A stretch of DNA of 64,000 bases from Balaenoptera acutorostrata. Its lineage: Eukaryota; Chordata; Mammalia; Artiodactyla; Balaenopteridae. Below the pieces are notes generated by a model, which was given only the letters and a program-made list of their open reading frames with translations, was not told the origin of the DNA and searched no databases. This document shows positions 12,792 to 22,495 of this stretch, piece by piece (positions within the stretch are counted from its first letter, which is position 1; each line of letters starts with the position of its first letter). A program made the translations under genes and the position numbers. Where the stretch lies: assembly GCF_949987535.1 (NCBI RefSeq), contig NC_080081.1, positions 54,446,153 to 54,510,152 of the forward strand, written 5' to 3'.

Positions 12792-13256
12792 TGTTAACCA
12801 AGAATTCCAAGAATGGAGACCTGGATGGGGGCCAAAAAAAAAAAAATGTGTTTAGGGTTTGTTAGGACTGTAGCGCAGAGACACAGCTTCAAGAAGCACT
12901 TGAATTGTTCCACTGGATGACAAAATGGTGGGTGGGTTGGTGGGGCAGAGTTTATAAAGGCAAAAAACTGCAAGGCTACATTGCAGTTGAGAATTAGGAC
13001 TGGAGCTACCAAGAAGTAAGGGTGCTGTTAAGCAAGTATTAGTTGGGATTCAAAAAGATTACATAGCTGTGAAGGGAGGGAACTTTGAGACTACAAGGTT
13101 GCAGCCAGCAGCTGCTAGCAGATATTTTGAAAACAGCCGGTGGTGTCCTTGGGTTTGATACAGTTCAGGAAATTCAAGTTTTTAGTGATACAGGAAGTAT
13201 CTGAAGCCACATCCACAATGGCTATCTCTTTTGGATACGTGAATCATAGTTCTCCA
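12792..13256 (-). mobile_element. solitary retroviral LTR, antisense (family A)
   Basis: About 465 bp that starts TGGAG and ends TTAACA when read on the minus strand, homologous along its whole length to the sense copy at 17794-18249. Shared landmarks include GCTAGCAGCTGCT, a TATA-like TTTATAAA (complement near 12951-12958) preceded by GCAGTTTTTTGCC, and a 3' GGAATTCTTGGTTAACA. The polyadenylation signal region is altered and followed by a T run on the minus strand (complement of the A run at 12834-12846). No internal retroviral sequence adjoins, so it is a solo LTR or a truncated fragment. I cannot name the family. Confidence 0.75.
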
Positions 13257-13260
13257 TTTT

Positions 13261-13525
13261 GATTTTTTTTTTTAACATCTTTACTGGAGTATAATTGCTT
13301 TACAATGTTGTGTTAGTTTCTGCTGTATAACAAAGTGAATCGGCTATATGTATACTTATATCTCCGTATCCTCTCCCTCTTGTGCCTCCCTCCCACCCTC
13401 CCTATCCCACCCCTCTAGGTGGTCACAAAGCATGGAGCTGATCTCCCTGTGCTATGCGGCTGCTTCCCACTAGCTATCTATTTTACATTTGGTAGTGTGT
13501 ATATGTCAAGGCTACTCTCTCACTT
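13261..13525 (-). mobile_element. LINE-1 3' UTR fragment, antisense
   Basis: A strongly 5'-truncated L1 containing only the 3' UTR and tail. The T run at about 13264-13274 is the complement of the poly(A) tail. It then follows the same order as the 3' ends at 6.5 and 32.9 kb (ATTGCTTTACAATGTTGTG, then the CTCCCTGTGCTATG block, then TAGCTATCTATTTTACATTT). It abuts the start of the antisense LTR at 13256. Confidence 0.92.
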
Positions 13526-13745
13526 AAATGATCTTAAATATGTCATCAAAACAGGGTGGCGGTAAAGAGCAGAAGAACACTTTACCCAGGTTTCCTGCTG
13601 CCCCTGGGTTCCTCTTGAGTAAAGCTGAAGCTGGTCTGTGTGGGTATGACCCTGCCAGAGTTGAGAAAAATGAGGAATTCTTGCTATGTCACAGCTCTTT
13701 TACACTTGGGCTTACATCTTCCTTCCAGAAGAACTTACAATAATC

Positions 13746-14108
13746 ATTTATGAATTTCTTTTTTTTAATTAATTAATTTATCTATTATTTATTTTTGGCT
13801 GCATTGGGTCTTTGTTGCTGGGCGTGGCTTTCTCTAGTTGCGGCAAGCGGGGGCTACTCTTCATTGCGGTGCGCAGGTTTCTCATTGCGGTGGCTTCTTT
13901 TGTTGCAGAGTTCGGGCTCTAGGCTCGCGGGCTCAGTAGCTGTGGCTCATGGACCCTAGAGCGCAGGCTTAGTAGTTGTGGCACACGGGCTTAGTTGCTC
14001 CGTGGCATGTGGGATCTTCCTGGACCAGAGCTCGAACCCGTGTCCCCTGCATTGGCAAGCGGATTCTTAACCACTGTGCCACCAGGGAAGCCCTATTTAT
14101 GAATTTCT
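13746..14108 (-). mobile_element. CHR-type tRNA-derived SINE, older subfamily, with target-site duplication
   Basis: The SINE body (about 13760-14094) is antisense, with its A/T tail at the left and the tRNA-like head at the right (complement of GGGCTTCCCTGGTGGCACAG). It is flanked by a 14-bp direct repeat, ATTTATGAATTTCT, at 13746-13759 and 14095-14108. The duplication is the hallmark of L1-driven integration. The middle contains an extra 'cttagtagttgtggcacacg' segment shared in pattern with the 37.3-kb copy and not with the younger copies. Box B (complement of AGCTCGAACCC) is recognisable but diverged. Confidence 0.93.
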
Positions 14109-14111
14109 GAT

Positions 14112-14599
14112 TGTATTAGTTTCCTGTTGTAGCTCTAACAAATTACCAAAAACAGTGGTTTATAACAACACAAATTATTATCTTATAGTTCTGTAGGTCA
14201 GAAATATGACACAAGTCACACTGGGCTAAAATCAGGGTGGCAGCTGAGCTGCTGTGTTCCTTTCTGGAGACTGCAGTGAAGAAGCCCTTTCCTTGCATTC
14301 TTCAACTTCTAGATACTGCCTGCTTTCCTTGGTTAACAGCACCCTTCATTTTCAAAGTACATCACTTCAATCTCTGCTTCTGGTGTCACATCCTTACAGA
14401 TTCTGACCCTCACGTTTTCCTTTTCAAAGGATCTTTGTGATTACATTGGAGTCACCCAAGATAATCCAGGTAATCTTTCTATCTCAAGATCCTTAACTTG
14501 GTCACATGCAAGTTCTTTTGTCAAGCCATATTCATAGGTTACGGGGATTAGGACATGGAGTCTTTGAGGAAGGAGAGGGGGCGTTGTTCACCCACCACA
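14112..14599 (-). mobile_element. MLT1 LTR (ERVL-MaLR), antisense
   Basis: The + strand reads TGTATTAGTTTCCTGTTG, then 'ctaacaaattaccaaaaaca', 'atagttctgtaggtcagaaa', 'tcaagatccttaactt', 'cataggttacggggattagg' and ends ACCCACCACA. This is the reverse complement of an MLT1 long terminal repeat. MaLR elements are old non-autonomous ERVL relatives. No internal sequence is attached. The SINE at 13.7-14.1 kb integrated directly beside its edge. Confidence 0.85.
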
Positions 14600-14800
14600 C
14601 TGATTAAGGAGCTGTTTACAAGTTTGGGGTTCTCTTGATCCTTGAACCAAACTGTACTCCAGGAAGAGCACATGTTTATCTGCTAGTCCCCCCTGAACAA
14701 CATCTTAGACTCCAAGTTGTATGGGCCTTGAGAAAACCACACCCTTAACAACCACCAAATGGGTGTTTCAGCTAGGATACCCACGTCTTTAAAGGAGGTA

Positions 14801-15143
14801 GGCAAATTTTTTTTTTTTAATTCTTTGCTTTTTTTTTTTTTTAATTTTTATTTATTTATTTATTTATGGCTGTGTTGGGTCTTTGTTTCTGTGCGAGGGC
14901 TTTCTCTAGTTGCGGCAAGTGGGGGCCACTCTTCATTGCAGTGTGCGGGCCTCTCACTATCGCGGCCTCTCTTGTTGCAGAGCACAGGCTCCAGACGCAC
15001 AGGCTCAGCAATTGTGGCTCACGGGCCTAGTTGCTCCGCGGCATGTGGGATCTTCCCGGACCAGGGCTCGAACCCGTGTCCCCTGCATTGGCAATCAGAT
15101 TCTCAACCACTGCGCCACCAGGGAAGCCCTGGCAAATGTTTTT
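14801..15143 (-). mobile_element. CHR-type SINE, younger subfamily, antisense
   Basis: The body lies at about 14823-15130, with (TTTA)n tail at left and tRNA-like head at right (complement of GGGCTTCCCTGGTGGCGCAG). A flanking GGCAAAT direct repeat at 14801 and 15131, each followed by a T-rich stretch, marks the target-site duplication. The middle region matches the copies at 41.9, 62.0 and 63.2 kb (complement of GAGAGGCCGCGATAGTGAG), which places it in the younger subfamily. The box B complement GGGCTCGAACC is intact. Confidence 0.93.
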
Positions 15144-16013
15144 GATAATTACTGAGATTAAGCATGTCTTTGCACCACTAACTTCCATGTAAGTTTCTCG
15201 TGTCTCCAGCAGAGCCTAGTATATATTCTCGTACATAGTAGGTATATAGTAATTTTAATATTTATCGAAAGAGTGAATGAGCCTGTTATAAAAACAGGTG
15301 TAATTTCACATGCCAGTATTTTTGCATGGCAGCATAAAATTTATTACAAAATGAAAGGGCTTTAGTCAGACAGAAGGGACATAAACACAGTCATTACTGG
15401 GAAAATGGAAATTTCAACTTAGTCCACCAAAGGGCTTAGAAAACAAAACAAAAACAAGCAGAGGAAACCATCCATTTATAAGTTCCCACCCTTTAACATA
15501 TGGGTGACAAATGATAACATGTTATATATTTACTTGAATGATTGATTGATAATAACAAGTGAAGGTAAAATATTTTAAGGCACATCGACCCACTTTCCTG
15601 GAACAGTAAATGTAGCCTGTGTGAAATTGGATGTATTAACTCAATGTTATTCAAACAACATGTTTTATCTTTTGTTTGCCACTTCTTCCAGCTCTTCCTA
15701 AAAATAAACTTGGCAATTATGACTTGTTCATTTTGCTTCATCTTCTTATAAAAATAAAATCCTATTCATAATCTCTGCATCCTACAAATCAGTTGTAAAT
15801 CTGAGGTAGCCAGGAGAAAACTCATTTCCACCCACACACTTTAAAGTTCTTTTTTTTTTTCCCCACAAATTAACCATAATAACCATAATAATAATACACA
15901 AAGGTTCAAGTTTTTCCTAACACCTCCATCTACGGCTAGATAAGAAAGCAGCAGCCCTTGTCCCCACCACCAACATTTCTGGATCTAAAAACCTCTTAGT
16001 TCTGTATTCTCTT
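15144..16013. other. unique non-coding stretch, no gene recognised
   Basis: AT-rich sequence with short A- and T-runs. An 82-codon frame on the minus strand (15493-15741) has no recognisable domain. Confidence 0.45.
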
Positions 16014-16211
16014 TTTCTTTTTTGAATTTTATTATTATTTTTTATACCACAGGTTCTTATTAGTTATCTATTTTATACACAACAGTGTATACATATCAAT
16101 CCCAATCTCCCAATTCATCCCACCACCACCACCGCCACCCCCCGCTTTCCCCCCTTGGTGTCCACACATTTGTTCTCTACATCTGTGTCTCTATTTCTGC
16201 CTTGCAAACCG
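16014..16211 (-). mobile_element. LINE-1 3' UTR fragment, antisense, truncated at its 3' end too
   Basis: The stretch 'ccacaggttcttattagtta' followed by TCTATTTTATACACAACAG, 'caatcccaatctcccaattc' and a pyrimidine-rich CACC block matches an L1 3' UTR type also seen at 47.7 and 60.7 kb. The segment nearest the poly(A) tail seems to be missing or very diverged. Confidence 0.8.
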
Positions 16212-17793
16212 GTAAAACTCATTTTCTTAAGCACTTTTTAAATTAATAGTCTGAAATACATTCTCTTTATGGATGTTAGAGAATAGAATAGAAAAACAAA
16301 TGTTTATTTGTTCTCTCTGATGAAAATGTCTAATGCTAGAAGAAGAAACTTTGGTTCCCACAGAAAATATTGGCTTCCCCATTAGCCATCTGCTAGATGG
16401 TGAGAATGTTCTGTGTGGCTTTCTCAGCTGGAACATTTGGAAAATGAATACATTGTTGCAAGAACTTACATGATTGGCCATAATGTTTGTGATAATGTTG
16501 TTGACTTACCAGATGTCCTGGAAATTCCTGGGGTGGAAGTATTTCCAGTCTTTCCAAACCCATCCGTTATGTGGCAGAATGGTTTTTGGTATATATGACT
16601 CTACCTCTTTCTCATGGTTACTGTGGAATTTTTCATTCAGACAGTCATTCTGTGGAGTAAAACAAGATGGAAATAGATATCATTGAACTGCTCATGTTAT
16701 TCTAAACTCTACCCTGATCCACAGTGCATAACAGATCTATTATTTGCCATTCTGCAAAATAATTCCTTCTCCAAACCCAACTATATACATCTCTCCTCAT
16801 GTAAGATTAAATAGCATGACCTTCATTGTATTCATCTCCAGCTGGTAGAAAAGCAACCAAGTCTAACAGTTGAGTGCTTTGCCCACTCATTATGCCTAAG
16901 GAGTTTGCTTGAAATGTGAATAACCTCTGTTTTCAGTGCAGGCTTTCCCTTTTGAAATTAGATTAATGAAGTGATGAATAAAGTGAAAAGTCCTTTACAC
17001 TTTGGCATGAAAATAGCTTAGACGCCTTCTCTTGCAAATGGAATTATCTCTTACAGGTCTGCTTCTCTACCTGTTTGCCTTTCATTTCAAAGCAACAGAA
17101 TTCTCTGAGCACAGGGAGGACTTGTTCTAAATGGGAGTCCATTTAATATCCATAGAATTCTGACTGCCATACGCACTGTATATGGCAATGTTTACTTATC
17201 AAACTATATGACATGAGTTCTTTTTATCTTTTACTTCTATCAAAAGGAGATCCCATAAGAGTGTTTGTGTCCAAAGATCTTAGAGTGCAGCTTAATTTAT
17301 ATTTGAGTATCCTATTCTATCTGATCTTATGCCACTTGTCTTTACGAGTATCCACCGACTGCCATCCTCCATCCTGGGGCTCTGCCATCAGCCTACACAA
17401 TCCCTGGAGAGATGACCATGTCTCAGTGGTCCCTTCAGCTCTAAGCAATTCTGTTGCCTAGAGACATGGGAATATCTGATGAGCTGTCGATCTCATTCCT
17501 CTTAGATGGGCCCCACAGCCATCCCTTCACTGGGCTTTTCCATTTTGGGTGTCACCATGAAGAAAGTGGGCTTAATCATCTTTGCCCCTAGGTCTCATGC
17601 ACCCTTCTTGTGTTGTCCTGCCTTCCCACCACTCTTCTTGCAAGCAAAGCCCAGGTCCCTGTCTTCTGGGCACACTGAGGTCTCTGTTCTCACTGCCCCT
17701 CTTTCCTCTTCATTCCTCTTCATTCCACCTGGAGGAATTCCATAAACTGGAAGGTATTCTCTCTATCAGAATGATAGCAAGTGGAAATTATAA
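16212..17793. other. unique non-coding stretch, no gene recognised
   Basis: No nameable repeat. Short open frames near 17.2-17.9 kb on the + strand lack domains. No exon-like block with convincing splice signals was recognised. Confidence 0.45.
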
Positions 17794-18249
17794 TGGAGTA
17801 ATCATAGTCCGGGCATACAAAACTGGGCAGCCATTGAGCATCTGGTCTCAGACACAACCCTGCCCCACTGAGCCCTTGAATTTTCTCTGAACTGTATCAA
17901 ACTCAAGGACACCACCACCTGTTTTCAAAACAAAATCTGCTAGCAGCTGCTAGCTGCACCCCTGTAGTTTCAGAGTTCTCCCCCTTTGCAACTACATAAT
18001 CATTTTGAACCTCAACCAACCTTTGCCTGACAAGCGCCCTTACCCCTTATGGGCTGCAATCCTAATTCCTGACAAGTTATGTAACCCTGCAGTTTTTTGC
18101 CTTTATAAGCCTCTCCCATTTTGTCGTCTGGCAGAACACAGTTCAAGTGCTTCTTTAATCTGTGTCACCCAGGCTGCAGTCCTAACCACCCCCAAATAAA
18201 CGCATTTTTATTTCAACCAGGTCTCCTTTCTTGGAATTCTTGGTTAACA
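17794..18249 (+). mobile_element. solitary retroviral LTR, sense (family A)
   Basis: About 456 bp beginning TGGAG and ending TTAACA, the best preserved copy of the LTR also found antisense at 12792-13256. It retains the parts of a polymerase II LTR promoter: a TATA-like CTTTATAAGCC at about 18100-18110 and an AATAAA signal within CCCCAAATAAACG near 18190-18202. A CTGCTAGCAGCTGCTAGCTG palindrome-like block lies in the presumed U3. No gag, pol or env sequence adjoins it. I found no clean short target duplication, so the exact ends are uncertain. Confidence 0.75.
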
Positions 18250-18859
18250 AGAACCATCTCCTTGAAGGGGCTGGTTTTGAGGAACCTAAACCTGTGTATG
18301 GCTTTTTGTTGTCGTCCTGTCCCTGTTCTGCTTTTCCCCTGAGGCAATAGGGTAATGAAGGAGAGGAAAAGGGGACATGAGGAGGAGACATTTAAAAACA
18401 TCTGCTAATCTCGCAAAACAATCATGCCACTACCTAACTAGAAACTGAAGAGGAATAAATGGAAGAGAAGGCCAGAATGTAGGATGAAGGATCGATAACT
18501 TTAACAGCAATTTTCTGAGAGTCAAAGAACTTGGCTCCCACTGTCTTTTTTAGAGTCTGGTATCCACACAGCACACCTCCACATTCATAGTCCCCACTGC
18601 CCGATGTGCAGGTCAATCCAGGTCTCATATTTCCAAGTTTGAATTTGATAAGAATTGCCAAGAGTAATTCAATCTCTGATTAAATGAATGAATAAATACA
18701 AATTGGTAGCAGAAAAAAATCTTGACCACTATATTGTCCTTCAAAACCATATGTGGTTCTGATGGAAAGTTGGTTTTTGCTGTTGTTGTTGTTGTTATTA
18801 ACAAGAGTCTTCTACTTTGGGAATATCCCTATAAGAAAAAAAAAAAAATCATGAAAATA
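18250..18859. other. unique non-coding stretch, no gene recognised
   Basis: Contains a short GTT microsatellite at about 18781-18797 and an A run near 18836-18847. No gene seen. Confidence 0.45.
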
Positions 18860-18962
18860 TATGCTCTTCCCCACCCCAGACTAACTGGATCAGATGGGTT
18901 CCAATCATAGGTGTTTTCAAAGCTCCCTGAGTGATACTAACCCTGGAGGTTGAGAACCACCA
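18860..18962 (+). mobile_element. MER5-type hAT DNA-transposon remnant
   Basis: The segment ends 'aggttgagaaccacc', the characteristic terminal sequence of MER5 elements, and has a matching preceding 'gggttccaatcata' to 'tgagtgatactaaccctgg' order. The 5' end is unclear. Non-coding, non-autonomous. Confidence 0.55.
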
Positions 18963-19046
18963 TTCCTGCCTACTACTCCCATTTACACAGGTAGTTTGTC
19001 ATCTAACCAAGGTGCATCATCATAAGTTAAAAGGAACCGTTTACCT

Positions 19047-19619
19047 GTAGATCCATCCTATTTGCTGCAAATGACATTATTTCATTATTTTTTATGGCTG
19101 AGTAATATTCCATTATATATATATACCACAACTTCTTTATCCATTCATCTGTCAATGGACCTTAGCATCTAGAGATTATCATATTAAGTAAGTCAGACAG
19201 AGAAAGACAAATATCATATGATATCACTTATATGTGGAATCTAAAAAAAAGATACAAATTAACTTATTTACAAAACAGAAATGACTCACAGGCTTAGAAA
19301 ACAAACTTATGGTTACCAAAGGGGAAAGGTGGGGGAGGGATAAATTAGGAGGTTGGGATTAACATATACACACGACTATATAGAAAATAGGTAATCAAAA
19401 AGGACCTACTGCATGGCACCGGGAACTCTACTCAACACTCTATAATAACCTATATGGGAAAAAAATCTGAAAAAGAATAGATATATGTATATGTATAACT
19501 AAATTACTTTGCTGTACACCTGAAACTAACACAACACTATTCAACTATAATCCAATATAAAATTAAAATTTTAAAAAATAAATTAAAATAATGGTGATAA
19601 CCTCCAAAAAAAAAAAAAA
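19047..19619 (+). mobile_element. LINE-1 3' end with inverted 5' portion (twin-priming structure)
   Basis: The left piece (about 19047-19160) is L1 ORF2 in antisense: complement of TGGATAAAGAAGTTGTGG and ACTCAGCCATAAAAAATAAT. The right piece (about 19166-19600) is L1 in sense, from the ORF2 end CTAGAGATTATCATATTAAG through the 3' UTR to the A-rich tail that ends near 19619. The two pieces are adjacent in the parent element with little loss. That arrangement is the signature of twin priming, a known variant of L1 reverse transcription. It is an older subfamily than the full-length L1 that follows. Confidence 0.88.
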
Positions 19620-19626
19620 GCAACTG

Positions 19627-19643
19627 TTTAAAACTACTTCTCT
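19627..19643 (+). repeat. 5' target-site duplication of the full-length L1
   Basis: TTTAAAACTACTTCTCT sits immediately before the L1 5' end. AAAACTACTTCTCT matches, with one mismatch, the AAAACGACTTCTCT that directly follows the poly(A) tail (about 26716-26729). A further related copy follows at 26736-26751. Confidence 0.85.
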
Positions 19644-21548
19644 AGGGGGGAAGCTTCAGAGCCACGGAGGAGAGCGCAGCCACAGGGGTGCGCAGGGCAA
19701 AGCGGAGAGATTCCCACACAGAGGATTGGTGCCGAGCAGTACTCACCAGCCCGAGAGGCTTGTCTGCTCACCCGCCGGGGCGGGCGGGGTCTGGGAGCTG
19801 AGGCTTGGGCTTCGGTCGGATCCCAGGGAGAGGACTGGGGTTGGCGGTGTGAACACAGCCTGAAGGGGTTAGTGCACCACAGCTAGCCGGGAGGGAGTCC
19901 GGGAAAAAGTCTGCGGCAGCCAAAGAGGCAAGAGACTTCTTCTTGCCTCTTTGTTTCACGGCGCGCAAGGAGAGGGGATTCAGAGCGCCGCCTAAACGAA
20001 CTCCAGAGAAGGGCGCGAGCCGCGGCTATCAGCGCGGACCCCAGAGATGGGCATGAGACACTAAGGCTGCTGCTGCCGCCACCAAGAAGCCTGTGTGCAA
20101 GCACAGGTCACTATTCACACCGCCCCTCCCAGGAGCCTGTGCAGCCTGCCACTGCCAGGGTCCCGTGATCCGGGGACAACTTCCCCGGGAGAACGCACTG
20201 CGTGCCTCCGGCTGGTGCAATGTCACACCAGCCTCTGCCGCCACAGGTTCGCCCCGCATCCGTACCCCTCCCTCCCTCCGGCCTGAGAGAGCCAGAGCCC
20301 CTGAAGCAGCTTCTCCTTTAACCCCGTCCTGTCTGGGCGGGGAACAGACGCCGTCAGGTGACCTACATGCAGAGGCGGGTCCAAATCCAAAGCTGAACCC
20401 CGGGAGCTGTATGAACAAAGAAGAGAAAGGGAAATCTCTCCCAGCAGCCTCAGAAGCAGTGGATTAAAGCTCCACAAACAACTTGATGTACCTGCATCTG
20501 TTGAATACATGAATAGACAATGAATCATCCCAAATTCAGGAGGTGGACTTTGGGAGCAGGATATATTAATTTTTCCCCTTTTCCTTTTTTTGTGAGTGTA
20601 TATGTGTATGCTTCTGGGTGAGATTTTGTCTGTATAGCTTTGATTTCACCATTTGTCCTAGGGTTCGGTCTGTCCGTTTTTTGTTTGTTTGTTTGTTTGT
20701 TTGTTTTTACTTAAAATATTTGTTTTTCCTTAATAAATGTTTTCTTAATAATTATTTCCTTATTTTCCATTTTTAAAAAATAAAAAAATTTTTTCTTAAG
20801 AAGTTTTTTCATACTTTTTTATTTTAAAAAGTAAAAATTTTTTTTCTTAATAAATTTTTTCCTTAATAATTATTTTCTTACTTTTTATTATAAAACATTA
20901 AAAAATTATTTTTAAAAATTAAATTTTTTTCTTAAAAAATTTTTCCTTAATAATTTTTTCTTATTTTTTATTATAATAGCTTTATTTTATTTTATTTTAT
21001 TTTATCCTCTTTCTTTCTTTCTTTCTATTTTTTCTCCCTTTTATTCTCAGCTGTGTGGATGAAAGGCTCTTGATGCTCCAGCCAGGCATCAGGGCTGTGC
21101 CTCTGAGGTGGGAGAGCCAACTTCAGGACACTGGTCCACAAGAGACCTCCCAGCTCCATGTAATACCAAACGGCGAAAATCTCTCAGAGATCTCCATCTC
21201 AACATCAAGACCCAGCTTCACTCAATGACCAGCAAGCTACAGTGCTGGACACCCTATGCCAAAAAATTAGCAAGACAGGAAAACAGCCCCATCCATTAGC
21301 AGAGAGGCTGCCTAAAACCATAATAAGGCCACAGACACCCCAAAACACACCACCAGACGTGGACGTGCCCACCAGAAAGACAAGATCCAGCCTCATCCAC
21401 CAGAACACAGGCACTAGTCCCCTCTACCAGGAAGCCTACACAACCCACTAAACCAACCTTAGCCACTGGGGACAAATACCAAAAACAACGGGAACTATGA
21501 GCCTGCAGCCTGTGAAAAGGAGACCCCAAGCACAGTAAGATAAGCAAA
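19644..21548 (+). promoter_or_regulatory. L1 5' UTR with internal promoter region
   Basis: The first 800 or so bases (to about 20460) are GC- and CpG-rich, in sharp contrast to the AT-rich surroundings, as expected for the internal polymerase II promoter of an L1. Examples are CACCCGCCGGGGCGGGCGG near 19769 and CCCCGGGAG near 20398. Open frames in this block on both strands are a result of its GC content and not genes. After about 20550 the composition flips to extremely AT-rich low complexity (20655-21005), then returns to normal before ORF1. The promoter function is inferred from the family. Confidence 0.85.
20655..21040 (+). repeat. AT-rich low-complexity block inside the L1 5' UTR
   Basis: It begins with a (TTTG)n run at about 20687-20706. 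Imperfect units of the form TTTTTTCTTAATAATTATTT then recur several times, followed by (TTTTA)n at about 20980-21004 and (CTTT)n at about 21010-21026. The units look like a degenerating tandem array. It lies between the CpG-rich promoter and ORF1. Confidence 0.85.
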
Positions 21549-22437
21549 ATGAGAAGACAGAAAAACACACAGCAGATGAAGGAGCAGGGTCAAAACACAC
21601 CAGACCTAACAAATGAAGAGGAAATATGCAGTCTACCTGAAAAAGAATTCAGAATAATGATAGAAAGATGATCCAAAATCTTGGAAATAGAATAGACAAA
21701 ATGCAAGAAACATTTAACAAGGACCTAGAAGAACTAAAAAGGAACCAAGCAACGATGAAAAACACAATAACTGAAATTAAAAATACTCTAGAAGGGATCA
21801 ATAGCAGAATAACTGAGGCAGAAGAATGGATAAGTGACCTGGAAGATAAAATAGTGGAAATAACTACTGCAGAGCAGAATAAAGAAAAAAGAATGAAAAG
21901 AACTAAGGACAGTCTCAGAGACCTCTGGGACAACATTAAATGCACCAACATTCGAATTATAGGGGTCCCAGAAGAAGAAGAGAAAAAGAAAGGGACTGAG
22001 AAAATATTTGAAGAGATTTTTGTTGAAAACTTCCCTAATATGGGAAAGGAAATAATCAAGTCCTGGAAGCACAGAGAGTCCCATACAGGATAAATCCAAG
22101 GAAAAACACGCCAAGACACATACTAATCAAACTATAAAAAATTAAATATAAAGAAAACATATTAAAAGCAGCAAGGGAAAAAACACAAATAACACACAAG
22201 GGAATCCCCATAAGTTTAACAGCTGATCTTTCAACAGAAACTCTGCAAGCCAGAAGGGAGTGGTAGGATGTATTTAAAGTGATGAAGGAGAAAAACCTAC
22301 AAGCAAGATTACTCTAGCCAGCAAGGATCTCATTCAGATTTGATGGAGAAATTAAAACCTTTACAGACAAGCAAAAGCTGAGAGAGTTCAGCACCACCAA
22401 ACCAGCTTTACAACTAATGCTAAAGGAACTTCTCTAG
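21549..22437 (+). pseudogene. L1 ORF1 (RNA-binding coiled-coil protein), inactivated
   Basis: ORF1 starts at ATG 21549 (MRRQKNTQQMKEQ) and ends at TAG 22435-22437, about 296 codons, close to family length. ORF1p normally forms trimers through an N-terminal coiled coil and binds L1 RNA through central and C-terminal domains. A one-base loss near 21663 brings a TGA at 21669-21671. The frame resumes as a coiled-coil-like segment rich in Glu, Lys, Ile and Leu (21668-22093, with ITEIKNTLEGINSRITEAEE). A second one-base loss near 22075-22080 breaks it again. In the restored frame TAG stops follow at 22264-22266 and 22315-22317. Not functional. Confidence 0.9.
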
Positions 22438-22495
22438 GCAAGAAACACAAGAGAAGGAAATCACCTACAATAACAAACCCGAAACATTTAAGAGA

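Noticed and set aside
14759..15155. Open frames of 80-130 codons, with similar ones at 39.5, 41.9, 62.0 and 63.1-63.4 kb
   Set aside because: All are translations of CHR SINE bodies (recurring peptide SRPLLLQSTGSR-type). The similarity among them reflects the SINE and not a gene family.
12792..18249. A provirus bounded by the two homologous LTRs
   Set aside because: The LTRs are in opposite orientation, and the interval contains SINEs, an MLT1 and unique DNA but no gag, pol or env similarity.
19768..20528. Several overlapping open frames of 60-130 codons on both strands
   Set aside because: They lie in the CpG-rich L1 5' UTR, where stop codons are rare because of composition. The products are Arg/Pro/Ala-rich and unlike any family.
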